Source: Flavobacterium sp. SUN046
Lineage (GTDB): Bacteria > Bacteroidota > Bacteroidia > Flavobacteriales > Flavobacteriaceae
NCBI RefSeq assembly: GCF_028867965.1
Contig: NZ_JAPQNT010000010.1
Location: 46,078 to 110,077, forward strand
DNA length: 64,000 bases
Direction: 5' to 3'
In this document: one piece after another, positions 37,568 to 45,461 of the stretch
How positions within the stretch are numbered: position 1 is the stretch's first letter
Layout: each line of letters begins with the position of its first letter
Translations under genes and position numbers: made by a program
Notes under the pieces: model-generated
Database searches by the model: none
What the model was told of the DNA's origin: nothing
The model's input: only the letters and a program-made list of their open reading frames with translations

Positions 37568-38880
37568 TAGATAATATTAAGCCCAAAGAAGCTACTTCCA
37601 TTGTTAATTCTTTACTAGGAGGTGTAGTGCCCAAAATAGGTGTTCAACATATTACAGTTGGACGTTCGGAAGAAATAGAAGCTTTTGTTTCTGCCTTAGA
37701 TGATGTAAAGAATGGCCATAGTATGGTGAAATTTTGGATTGGTGATTTTGGCTCAGGAAAATCGTTTATGCTCCATTTATTAAATACCGTTGCGTTAAAG
37801 CAAAAATTTGTTGTTGCCAATGCTGATTTTACTCCGGACAATCGTTTGTATTCTAACGATGGAAAAGGTGTTGCCTTATATTCTGCTATTATGGATAATG
37901 TTGCCATACAGACTAAACCTGAAGGAGGAGCACTACCAACTTTACTAGAAAAATGGATTGAACAAGTTATTGTTAAAACTGCCGATGATAATTCTATTTC
38001 ATTAACCGCTATACGTGATGAGCAGTATCTGAATCTGATTCAGAAAAACATCATGAAAACTATTAATGATATTACTGAAGTTGGCGGATTTGATTTTGGA
38101 ACCGTTGTTATGAAATATTATGAGGGTTATATTAAGGATGATGAACAACTCAGAAGAAATGCCTTGAAATGGCTTAAAGGAGAGTATAAAACCAAGACTG
38201 AAGCAAAACAGGATTTAGGAGTTAGAGAAGTAATTAATGACTTGAATTACTATGACATGCTGAAGAATTTCTGTAAGCTATTTGTAAGTATGGGATATAG
38301 TGGTTTTATGGTAAATCTTGACGAAGCTATCAATTTATATAAAATCTCTACTTCGGTTATGAGAGATAAGAATTATGAAAAGATATTGACTATTTACAAT
38401 GATTGTTTTCAAGGTAAAGTGGCTAATTTGTTTTTCAATTTTGCTGGAACAAAAGAATTTTTAGAAAATGAGCGTAGAGGTTTATTTAGCTATCATGCCT
38501 TAAAATCGAGGCTTGAAACTAATAAATTTGAAACCGTTGAGATACGAGATTTTGCTCAACCAGTCATCAAACTTTTACCATTAAACCACAATGAAATTTT
38601 TGTTCTTCTTAATAAGCTGAAAGCTATCTTTGATTATAATTATAATGTGACTTTAGCTATTACAGATAATGACATCCAGCAATTTATGGAGGAAATGTTT
38701 AATAAGCCAGGTGCTTCGGAATTTTTAACTCCCAGAGAAGTTATTCGTGACTTTTTAAACATTTTGAATATTATAAGACAAAACCCTACGGTAGATAAAC
38801 ATAAATTGTTTGGCGAGATTGAAATTGCTGACGAAAGACCAGATGAATTGTCTTTAATTGATAGTATTGAGGAATTATAA
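37564..38880 (+). CDS. sngB: Shango-type SngB, BrxD-like (DUF2791) ATPase
   Basis: A 438-residue P-loop ATPase. Walker A GDFGSGKS is at residues 60-67 and a Walker B-like GFMVNLDEA lies near 255, followed by a NLFFNFAGTKEFL sensor-type strand and conserved REVIRDFLNIL near the end. This is the pattern of BrxD/DUF2791 ATPases found in BREX type 2 and in TerB-linked systems. It overlaps sngA by 4 bp and shares one base with the helicase start. The presumed role is ATP-driven recruitment of the helicase to invading DNA; the exact mechanism is not established from sequence. Confidence 0.82.
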   Translation: MIDNIKPKEATSIVNSLLGGVVPKIGVQHITVGRSEEIEAFVSALDDVKNGHSMVKFWIGDFGSGKSFMLHLLNTVALKQKFVVANADFTPDNRLYSNDGKGVALYSAIMDNVAIQTKPEGGALPTLLEKWIEQVIVKTADDNSISLTAIRDEQYLNLIQKNIMKTINDITEVGGFDFGTVVMKYYEGYIKDDEQLRRNALKWLKGEYKTKTEAKQDLGVREVINDLNYYDMLKNFCKLFVSMGYSGFMVNLDEAINLYKISTSVMRDKNYEKILTIYNDCFQGKVANLFFNFAGTKEFLENERRGLFSYHALKSRLETNKFETVEIRDFAQPVIKLLPLNHNEIFVLLNKLKAIFDYNYNVTLAITDNDIQQFMEEMFNKPGASEFLTPREVIRDFLNILNIIRQNPTVDKHKLFGEIEIADERPDELSLIDSIEEL

Positions 38881-41012
38881 TGTCTTCCTATGACTTACTT
38901 TCGGGCCCTATAAAGAAATATGTTCGTGATAAGCGATGGGAGGAATTACGCCCAATTCAGGATGCAGCGATTCAAAGAATAATCACAACTGAAGAGAATT
39001 ATATCTTAGCATCAAGAACAGCTTCAGGTAAAACAGAAGCGGCATTTTTGCCCATACTTTCGAAAGTAAATTTTAACGAAGAAGGTGTTCAGGTGTTGTA
39101 TATTTCTCCATTGATTGCTTTAATTAATGACCAATTTTACAGAATTGAAGAACTATGTAAGTATTTAGAAGTTACTGTTACTAAATGGCACGGCGAGGCT
39201 AATCGAACACTAAAAGAACATCTTATTAAACAGCCCAATGGAATAGTATTAATTACTCCAGAATCATTAGAGGCAATGTTTGTAAATAAGCCTTATAATG
39301 TCAAGCATTTATTTTCTAATCTTAAATATGTTGTAATTGACGAAATTCATTCGTTTATAGGGACAGATAGAGGAACCCAACTGAAATCCATCCTATCGCG
39401 ATTGCAGGATATTAATGTGGCTTCTTTTAAAATTGTTGGGTTATCGGCTACACTCGGTGATTATGAAGGTTCCAAGAATTTTACAGGAAACCCTCTTCAT
39501 ACAAAAGTATTACTCGATAAGACTTCAAAGGAAATTGAAGCTGTTTTTAGGTATTTCAAAAATGAAGGAAATGATCTACCATTGGACTTACTTAAAGATT
39601 TATATATAGAAACAAAAGATAATAAAGTTTTAATTTTCCCCAACAGCAGAGGTAAGGCCGAAGAAGTGGCTGTAAAACTGAAGAAAATTTCAGAACGGGT
39701 TAAAGGTCATTCGAATTATTTTTCACATCATTCTTCTGTGGACAAAGAAGTTAGAGAATATGTAGAATATTTTGCTAAAAATAATAATCGTCAGAACTTT
39801 TGTATTGCCTGTACCTCTACTTTAGAATTAGGAATTGATATAGGGGCTGTTGATGAGGTTGTTCAAGTAGATGCTACTCATAGTATTGCATCGCTAATCC
39901 AACGTGTTGGCAGAAGTGGTCGTAAAGATGGTGCCAAAAGCAGCTTGTTTTTATATGCAACCAGCCAGTGGAGCTTGTTGCAATCATTGGCCTGCTGGTT
40001 ATTGTATAAAGAAGGTTTTATTGAGCCGCCTCAATCTAACTCCGATTCTTATGATATTTTATTGCATCAGGCTTTGTCTATCGTTAAAGGTTATTCGGGA
40101 ATTAAGGTGACTGAATTGATTACTCAGCTTAAAAATAATTTTGCTTTTAATGAGATTAACGTTGTTGAGATTACGGATATTATTAATCATTTAATCAGCA
40201 TTGATTTTTTTGAAAAATTGCAACATGAAGTTATCATAGGTATTGAAGGAGAAAAGATAGTCAACAGTCGGGATTTCTACAGTGCTTTTACTATGGAGGA
40301 TAATTTTAAGGTTATACATGCTGGTAACCGAATAGGTGAATTACCTTATTCTCCGCAGATAACAGAAGGAGAAAATATATTGCTTGCAGCTAAAATATGG
40401 AAAATTCAGTTTGTTGATTTAAAAGCTAAAAAGATTGAGGTAGTACCTGCTAAAGATGGTAAGAAACCAAAATTTTCAGGTGGAGGCGGTATCGTACATC
40501 AAAAAATTGGAGAAAAAATGCTAGCTGTACTTTATAGTACTGAAAAGTATGATTTTTTGAACTCTACTAGCTTTGATGCTTTGGAAGAAATGAGAAGGGA
40601 TTTTTCTGTATTTGCCATCCGGAATTTAGCCTTGCAGCGCCCTTTTTTGATTGTAGAAAAAAAGCTCTTGTTTTATACTTTTACAGGTACTAAAGTGAAT
40701 CGAACCTTATTTTTATTATTTGAAATAACAGGAATAAAATGCCTATTGGATGATTCTCATAGTATGTTTTATATTCAAATTTCAAAAGATGAGTTTGTAT
40801 TGAAATGGAAATCATTACTTACTATGGCTGATACTATAGATTCGTTAATTACCACCTATTTGGACGCACATTCTGATTCTTTAAGTACTTCAAAATGGGG
40901 TCAGTATTTGCCTGAACATTATCAGATCTCTTTGATGAAGCGGAATTTTTTTGATATAGAAGCCACTTCTAAGTTTTTATCCAATACTATTGAATTAGTG
41001 GTAAATAAATAA
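38880..41012 (+). CDS. sngC: Shango-type SngC, DEAD/DEAH-box helicase
   Basis: A 710-residue superfamily 2 helicase of the Lhr/BrxHI type. Motif I ASRTASGKTE (residues 44-53), motif II VIDEIHSF (about 155), motif III GLSATLGD (about 187), and the second RecA-like domain with STLELGIDIG and the motif VI RVGRSGRKDG (about 345) are intact. A long C-terminal region (about 400-710) has a FSGGGGIVHQKIGEK glycine loop, as in Lhr-like helicases. It completes the TerB-ATPase-helicase trio; the ATPase stop and this start overlap by one base. Together with its neighbours it should act on phage DNA. Confidence 0.85.
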   Translation: MSSYDLLSGPIKKYVRDKRWEELRPIQDAAIQRIITTEENYILASRTASGKTEAAFLPILSKVNFNEEGVQVLYISPLIALINDQFYRIEELCKYLEVTVTKWHGEANRTLKEHLIKQPNGIVLITPESLEAMFVNKPYNVKHLFSNLKYVVIDEIHSFIGTDRGTQLKSILSRLQDINVASFKIVGLSATLGDYEGSKNFTGNPLHTKVLLDKTSKEIEAVFRYFKNEGNDLPLDLLKDLYIETKDNKVLIFPNSRGKAEEVAVKLKKISERVKGHSNYFSHHSSVDKEVREYVEYFAKNNNRQNFCIACTSTLELGIDIGAVDEVVQVDATHSIASLIQRVGRSGRKDGAKSSLFLYATSQWSLLQSLACWLLYKEGFIEPPQSNSDSYDILLHQALSIVKGYSGIKVTELITQLKNNFAFNEINVVEITDIINHLISIDFFEKLQHEVIIGIEGEKIVNSRDFYSAFTMEDNFKVIHAGNRIGELPYSPQITEGENILLAAKIWKIQFVDLKAKKIEVVPAKDGKKPKFSGGGGIVHQKIGEKMLAVLYSTEKYDFLNSTSFDALEEMRRDFSVFAIRNLALQRPFLIVEKKLLFYTFTGTKVNRTLFLLFEITGIKCLLDDSHSMFYIQISKDEFVLKWKSLLTMADTIDSLITTYLDAHSDSLSTSKWGQYLPEHYQISLMKRNFFDIEATSKFLSNTIELVVNK

Positions 41013-41053
41013 TAGTAACAAACTTTCTTAGTAAATTTAAAACTTAAATTATC

Positions 41054-41611
41054 ATGAAAAATTTCGATGCTTTTGTAGAACATATTGTTACTAAATGGAG
41101 AGCTGAAAAGCATTTTCTTTTAGAAAAAGGAGGACAGCTTGGGATGCCAAGTAACCGTGAAGCAGGTGATTTGTCTGAACAATATGTAGTGTCCAGGATT
41201 GGGAAATTACCAACCAAGTATGCTACTTATTTTTCAAAAGGGAGCCAGACACCTTCGGATATTTATTCAGTTGGAAGAAGAAACGGGTATTGGCATATCA
41301 TGTTAATACAAGTAAAAAGTTCAAGAAATAAAAATGCAATACATAAGTTGGATGAAGTTGAGATAAAAGGATTAGAAGTTTTAGCAAAGTTTATAAAATC
41401 TGAAATTGAAAGTGGTTTGATTCTCAAGGATTATAAGGATAAAGAAATAATTATTACTACAGGATATGCCGGAGTATATTCAAATCATACTTTGAATCCC
41501 TCACGACATTACTTAATGGACACTAAATATTACAAAATGTTTAGAATGAATTCAGGTAACTTAGATTTATCTTCAGTTAAAAATAGTGTAATTGTAACTC
41601 ATGAATTATAA
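41054..41611 (+). CDS. Putative PD-(D/E)XK-type nuclease behind Shango
   Basis: A 185-residue protein that starts 41 bp after the helicase gene. The pattern is a glutamate in AGDLSEQYV, an SDIYSVG strand and then HIMLIQVKSS, which resembles the E / D / QxK core of Holliday-junction-resolvase-like and other PD-(D/E)XK nucleases. A following ITTGYAGVYSN strand fits the fold. A degenerate paralogue of its N-terminus lies at 34037-34190 on the other side of the Shango genes, so this family probably moves with or around such islands. Accessory effector of the neighbouring system or independent defence gene: not decidable from sequence. Confidence 0.6.
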   Translation: MKNFDAFVEHIVTKWRAEKHFLLEKGGQLGMPSNREAGDLSEQYVVSRIGKLPTKYATYFSKGSQTPSDIYSVGRRNGYWHIMLIQVKSSRNKNAIHKLDEVEIKGLEVLAKFIKSEIESGLILKDYKDKEIIITTGYAGVYSNHTLNPSRHYLMDTKYYKMFRMNSGNLDLSSVKNSVIVTHEL

Positions 41612-41619
41612 TAATAAAT

Positions 41620-41638
41620 TTGAAGTAAATTACTTCAA
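41620..41638. terminator. Hairpin after the nuclease gene
   Basis: TTGAAGTAAATTACTTCAA is a perfect inverted repeat without a long T run, 8 bp after the stop; a weak terminator candidate that would separate the Shango operon from the SLATT gene. Confidence 0.35.
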
Positions 41639-41662
41639 TATTTAGCTAAATTTATATGCTAT

Positions 41663-42241
41663 ATGGAAACTGAAGAAGTACGAATAGAAAATGTTAGGAA
41701 AGAATGCCATGAGAATAAATTTCATTGCTATGGGAAATCTTATGTTTATGGTGAGCGGGTAAATAAGTACGAAAGACGATTGCGAACCATTAATTTTATT
41801 GGACTTATTGTTCCATTACTATTTGGAGGGTATCTATTAACATTTGGCACAAATTCAATTAAAGAAGGAGCCGTTTATGTTGGCGGTGCTATCTTGTTCG
41901 TACAATTATTCTTCTCAGCATTTGCTTTAGTTTTTAAATGGGACGACGAGTTGGCCTATTCATTAGAAGCAACTAGAGATCATAACCTATTATCTCAGGA
42001 TTTTAAAACTTTGGGACAATTTCCTCCAATAAGTGTTAAAGAACTAACTGCGAGATATAATATCCTCAATGAGAAGCTTAAATCGCGAAATGAACAAGAT
42101 GTAAAACATGACCTTAGTGATAAGGAAAGAATAAAAGGTATGCGCTGGTCATTGCGAGAATTTAAAAGACCTTGTGTTAGCTGTGGACAGATACCTTACT
42201 CGATTGAAAAAACAGATTGCCCAGTATGTGGGAAATATTAA
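41663..42241 (+). CDS. SLATT-like two-TM protein with CxxCx(11)CxxC motif
   Basis: A 192-residue protein. Two hydrophobic segments (IGLIVPLLFGGYLLTFG, then AVYVGGAILFVQLFFSAFA; about residues 48-92) follow a basic helix, and a charged helix comes next, the layout of SLATT-type membrane effectors found in nucleotide-signal and other conflict systems. The last 30 residues hold CVSCGQIPYSIEKTDCPVC, a zinc-ribbon-like CxxC-11-CxxC motif reported in proteins of mobile DNA. SLATT proteins are thought to form pores when triggered. The tiny Cys-rich gene 17 bp downstream may belong to the same unit. No nucleotide cyclase is adjacent; the DAC-like protein lies 6 kb away on the other strand. Confidence 0.65.
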   Translation: METEEVRIENVRKECHENKFHCYGKSYVYGERVNKYERRLRTINFIGLIVPLLFGGYLLTFGTNSIKEGAVYVGGAILFVQLFFSAFALVFKWDDELAYSLEATRDHNLLSQDFKTLGQFPPISVKELTARYNILNEKLKSRNEQDVKHDLSDKERIKGMRWSLREFKRPCVSCGQIPYSIEKTDCPVCGKY

Positions 42242-42258
42242 TTTAAAGAATAAATATT

Positions 42259-42447
42259 ATGAGTGCAAAAACAGATAAATTTAAGTTAGAATATACAAAG
42301 CTAACCGACACGGAAAAATCAGAATTGATTAGATTTATCAATGAATATCAATCAGCCAATACTTTTCAGAAAGCAACTTTAGGTGAGACACTAAGCAAAA
42401 GTTTAGGGCCGACAGATTCGGCTAAGTGCGGATGTTGTGGTAAATAA
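42259..42447 (+). CDS. Small protein with C-terminal CGCCGK
   Basis: A 62-residue protein 17 bp after the SLATT-like gene. A helical acidic/basic body (DKFKLEYTKLTDTEKSELIR) ends in LGPTDSAKCGCCGK. The clustered cysteines could bind a metal or be modified. It might be a partner of the zinc-ribbon-carrying membrane protein or a peptide substrate. No family recognised. Confidence 0.5.
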   Translation: MSAKTDKFKLEYTKLTDTEKSELIRFINEYQSANTFQKATLGETLSKSLGPTDSAKCGCCGK

Positions 42448-42674
42448 AACATTATTTTTTATTTTATTCCTATTTTTTATTTTAAAATAGTTTTTAAAAT
42501 AATTTAATGTTAAAAATTATATTATTGATAGTCAGTTAAATAGGTATTTAATTTATTAATAAATATTAATTTTTGACTTCATTAATTAATTAGCATCAAT
42601 GATTAAAAATTGAATTTAAAGTCTTTATAATCAAATAATTAAAACATTTTAAATTTTAAGTCTATTTTTTTATA
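42448..42674. other. AT-rich spacer before the RiPP promoter
   Basis: A 227-bp stretch of almost pure A/T with runs of T and the short palindrome TATTTTAAAATA near 42479-42490. No gene is seen. The composition suits an upstream (UP-like) region or terminator of the previous unit. Confidence 0.5.
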
Positions 42675-42682
42675 TATCTTTG
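42675..42682 (+). promoter_or_regulatory. -7 promoter box of the RiPP operon
   Basis: TATCTTTG fits the Bacteroidetes TAnnTTTG box exactly and lies 21 bp before the ATG of the precursor gene. It rules out a start upstream of 42704 (an in-frame TTG overlaps this box). Confidence 0.7.
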
Positions 42683-42703
42683 CAATCAAAATTATATCAG
42701 GTT

Positions 42704-42898
42704 ATGGAGCAAATTAATTATACAAACGAAGAAATTATACCAGTTGAAATGACTGTACAAACTGAGTCAATTATTGTTGAAGCTGACCAAATGCCAAATT
42801 CTGTTTTACAGAGATTGATGGATGAAGTAAAGAACGATAGCGCCAATCATATGTTTGCTTACGACCGTGCGCATAATCGCCACAACCGTGGAAGATAA
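42704..42898 (+). CDS. yhhA: RiPP precursor peptide with YDR/HNR/HNR core
   Basis: A 64-residue peptide. Residues 1-~45 form an acidic leader (NEEIIPVEMTVQTESIIVEA; LQRLMDEVKNDSA). The C-terminus reads FAYDRAHNRHNRGR. The three triplets Tyr53-Asp-Arg55, His57-Asn-Arg59 and His60-Asn-Arg62 match the aromatic-X-X pattern that radical SAM enzymes close into three-residue cyclophanes. The maturase gene overlaps its 3' end. The layout matches what I recall as the YhhA (Tyr-His-His) type of cyclophane RiPP of Bacteroidota; the name is from memory and should be checked. The start at 42704 is fixed by the promoter. Confidence 0.8.
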   Translation: MEQINYTNEEIIPVEMTVQTESIIVEADQMPNSVLQRLMDEVKNDSANHMFAYDRAHNRHNRGR

Positions 42899-44033
42899 TA
42901 CACACACGGAAGGATTAGACACAGTTCTGGTCAAAATTGCAAGCAGGTGTAATATTAATTGTAGTTACTGCTATGTTTATAATATGGGAGATGATAACTG
43001 GAAACAACTTCAAAAGTTTATGTCACCCGAAACAATTTTAGCTCTCTGCGATTCGTTAAAAGATTTTGTCGCTAATCAAAAGAAATGTTTCAGTGTCGTA
43101 TTGCATGGTGGCGAACCTTTTTTACTTGGTGCAAAAAAACTTGATTATTTATTGGATAAATTACGTGAAGTGTTACCAGAGAATTACCCAATAAGTATTC
43201 AAACTAATGGCATCCTTATCACTAATGAAATACTTGATATCTGTTCCAAGTATCACAGCAGTATTGCTGTAAGTATTGATGGACCAGAACATTTACATAA
43301 TAAATACAGGGTTACACACAAAGACACAGGTACATTCAAAGAAGTAGTAGATGGATTCAATGTGTTAACCCAGCATCCTGATGCTGCATTTTTAAATGCT
43401 GGGTTATTGGCTGTTATTGATCCTCACTCTGATGCTTCGGAAGTATATCATTTTTTTAAAAGTCTGAATGCACCAAGTGTTGATTTTCTTTATAAAGATG
43501 GTAATCATAGTAAATTGCCAATAAACAAATCTTCGATTGATTCGACTGAGTATGGCGAATGGATGGTAGCTTTACTTGAAACTTACATAACTGATGACAA
43601 GCCAATTCAAATAAGGGTTTTAGATGATATGCTAAAAGTGCTTTTGGGTGGAAATGTTTCAAAAGAAGGTTTGGGAATTACGGATTTTGCCATTGTAATT
43701 ATAGATACGGACGGTACAATTATGAAGAACGATACATTGAAAAGTACTTATAATGGTGCAGACAAATTTCAAAAACCTTTTAATATCAAGGATATCAAAC
43801 TTGGAGATTTCTTAAAAACAGAGGAATTCAAAGTTTATCAGCAAATGCAAAGGCCTACAAGTAAAAAATGTTTAAGTTGCCCTGAACTGCATGTATGTGG
43901 TGGCGGTATGATTCTTAACCGATGGAAAGATGAAAATGGTTTTGAAAACCCATCTGTTTACTGTTCTGACCAACTTTACTTAATTAAAAATCTACGCAAA
44001 ACTATTGCCAAATTTACCACAGCATATGCCTAA
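42888..44033 (+). CDS. yhhB: Radical SAM/SPASM cyclophane-forming peptide maturase
   Basis: About 381 residues from a GTG at 42888, which overlaps the precursor stop by 11 bp; a TTG at 42855 is an alternative. The radical SAM cluster motif RCNINCSYCYVYNMGDDNW (CxxxCxxC) is at the N-terminus, and the C-terminal SPASM-type region holds CLSCPELHVCGGGM and a later YCSD cysteine for auxiliary iron-sulfur clusters. The VKIASRCN start and YVYNMGD stretch are characteristic of the FxsB-like, cyclophane-forming class. It should cross-link aromatic rings of the precursor to the beta-carbon of the residue two positions later. The next gene overlaps its end by 8 bp. Confidence 0.88.
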   Translation: MEDNTHTEGLDTVLVKIASRCNINCSYCYVYNMGDDNWKQLQKFMSPETILALCDSLKDFVANQKKCFSVVLHGGEPFLLGAKKLDYLLDKLREVLPENYPISIQTNGILITNEILDICSKYHSSIAVSIDGPEHLHNKYRVTHKDTGTFKEVVDGFNVLTQHPDAAFLNAGLLAVIDPHSDASEVYHFFKSLNAPSVDFLYKDGNHSKLPINKSSIDSTEYGEWMVALLETYITDDKPIQIRVLDDMLKVLLGGNVSKEGLGITDFAIVIIDTDGTIMKNDTLKSTYNGADKFQKPFNIKDIKLGDFLKTEEFKVYQQMQRPTSKKCLSCPELHVCGGGMILNRWKDENGFENPSVYCSDQLYLIKNLRKTIAKFTTAYA

Positions 44034-44613
44034 TACAGAATACCTAGACCTTTCGTCGGCAATTAGTGAGGATATTCCTTTTCCGCATTTTAGTTCCACT
44101 TCAGTATTGAAGCACAACCTTGAAGCTAAAATATATGAATGGTTTCAAACTACTGTAGACTGGCATCTTGTTGAAACGGACTTTTATGAGCAGTACGAAT
44201 TTAGTTTATTGAATGTAACACTTCCTGCAGGTGTAGCATGTTTAATCGAAACAAGTTTTCTGAAAAGTATTGAACAACAGTTTACCCAATCTTTTAAAGT
44301 AGCAGATTTTGAATTAGTAGATGTGGTAGCTCACAAACTTGTAAATTCTCAGCACATTGGAGTGCACAATGATTTTATAAATGGGGAAGAAACCCATAGA
44401 ATGGTTTTGCATATTAATCCGAAATGGCTAGAAGAACATGGTGGATATCTTCTTCTTTTTAATTCAGCAGATTCAAAAGATTTAGCAAAAGTGGTAAGCC
44501 CGGTAGATAATTCTGCTTTTGGTTTTGAAATTTCCAGAAAATCACATCATGCCGTTTCAAAGATTTATGATTTCACCCGTTATACTATTGTTTATACTTT
44601 TAAACACGTTTAA
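44026..44613 (+). CDS. yhhC: 2OG-Fe(II) oxygenase of the RiPP cluster
   Basis: A 195-residue protein from the ATG at 44026, which overlaps the maturase stop; an upstream TTG at 44005 is less likely. It shows the 2OG-Fe(II) dioxygenase facial triad: HNDF (HxD) followed by the RMVLHINPKWLEEHGGYLLLF strands, then a distal His in KSHHAVSKI and an Arg in FTRYTIVYTF for 2-oxoglutarate. Enzymes of this kind hydroxylate residues in cyclophane peptides; here a second step on the cross-linked Y/H/R core is likely. Tight overlap on both sides supports one operon. Confidence 0.82.
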   Translation: MPNTEYLDLSSAISEDIPFPHFSSTSVLKHNLEAKIYEWFQTTVDWHLVETDFYEQYEFSLLNVTLPAGVACLIETSFLKSIEQQFTQSFKVADFELVDVVAHKLVNSQHIGVHNDFINGEETHRMVLHINPKWLEEHGGYLLLFNSADSKDLAKVVSPVDNSAFGFEISRKSHHAVSKIYDFTRYTIVYTFKHV

Positions 44614-44615
44614 AA

Positions 44616-45461
44616 TTGACTCTCGAAAATCATATTGAAAATTACCTTAACAATCCTTTTCCGTTGTGGAATACTGGGCTAACACAGCTATTAGTTGAGC
44701 ACAAGTGGAAAGAATTATCACTTACTAATACACTCGAAAATCCATATGAATATTCCATAATCGGCTGTATTAATAAAGTAGAATATCAAACTGAAGTTTC
44801 ACTTTCGTTATATGAAAATGATAATGCAATTAAGCTTGTTTTACCACCTGATATTCCGGATTCGTTTTACGAATCACATGGTCTAGAATTAGCTGCAATA
44901 GATAAAAGTTTAGGCATAGTAATTTCTAAAGTAAAAAGTGCCTTAGCCGTTTTACTGCAAGTTCCCGAAGTTTACACTTTTATCAATACCATTGTGCAAT
45001 CAATTCAGATTCTGAAAGCTGAAGATTCTGAAACCGATATTAGTTATAGCCATCCCGATATACCGTTTTCGATATTTTTTTCAGTTTGTGAAGAGGATTC
45101 TTTAATTTCTGATTTACGTGTAGCTGAATCTATTTTGCATGAAAGTATGCATTTATATTTGACACTTATTGAAAATGTGCTCCCATTGATTGAAACAAAT
45201 ACGAAAGAAGTTTTTTATTCGCCTTGGCGAGATCAAGAACGACCTTTAAGAGGGGTTTTACATGGAATGTTTGTATTTAAAGCAATAAAAGATTTTTATA
45301 AATTAATTGCTAACAAATACTGTCAAAATGATATCGGAAATCAATTTATTAAATTAAGAATTGAAGAAATAGAAAAAGAATTTAAATTATTAGAAGATTT
45401 CCAAAACACAAAATCACTTACATTTTTTGGAAAAAAACTATCTGTGAATTTACAAAATTAA
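44616..45461 (+). CDS. HExxH-motif protein of the RiPP cluster
   Basis: A 281-residue protein starting with TTG 2 bp after the oxygenase stop (no ATG is better placed). The only clear motif is ESILHESMHLYLTLIENV, an HExxH site near residue 180, in a mainly helical protein. HExxH proteins in RiPP loci were first taken for leader peptidases; several were later shown to be 2-oxoglutarate-dependent beta-hydroxylases. Here it could cut off the leader or add a hydroxyl group. The convergent HNH gene overlaps its last 4 bp. A transporter gene is missing from the cluster. Confidence 0.7.
   Translation: MTLENHIENYLNNPFPLWNTGLTQLLVEHKWKELSLTNTLENPYEYSIIGCINKVEYQTEVSLSLYENDNAIKLVLPPDIPDSFYESHGLELAAIDKSLGIVISKVKSALAVLLQVPEVYTFINTIVQSIQILKAEDSETDISYSHPDIPFSIFFSVCEEDSLISDLRVAESILHESMHLYLTLIENVLPLIETNTKEVFYSPWRDQERPLRGVLHGMFVFKAIKDFYKLIANKYCQNDIGNQFIKLRIEEIEKEFKLLEDFQNTKSLTFFGKKLSVNLQN

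Noticed and set aside
37564..41012. BREX type 2 locus
   Set aside because: The ATPase and helicase resemble BrxD and BrxHI, but PglX methyltransferase, PglZ and BrxC are missing, while TerB proteins are present, which fits Shango better.
42259..42447. RiPP precursor for the radical SAM enzyme
   Set aside because: It ends in CGCCGK with no aromatic-X-X motifs, lies on the far side of the RiPP promoter and is separated from the maturase by the real precursor.
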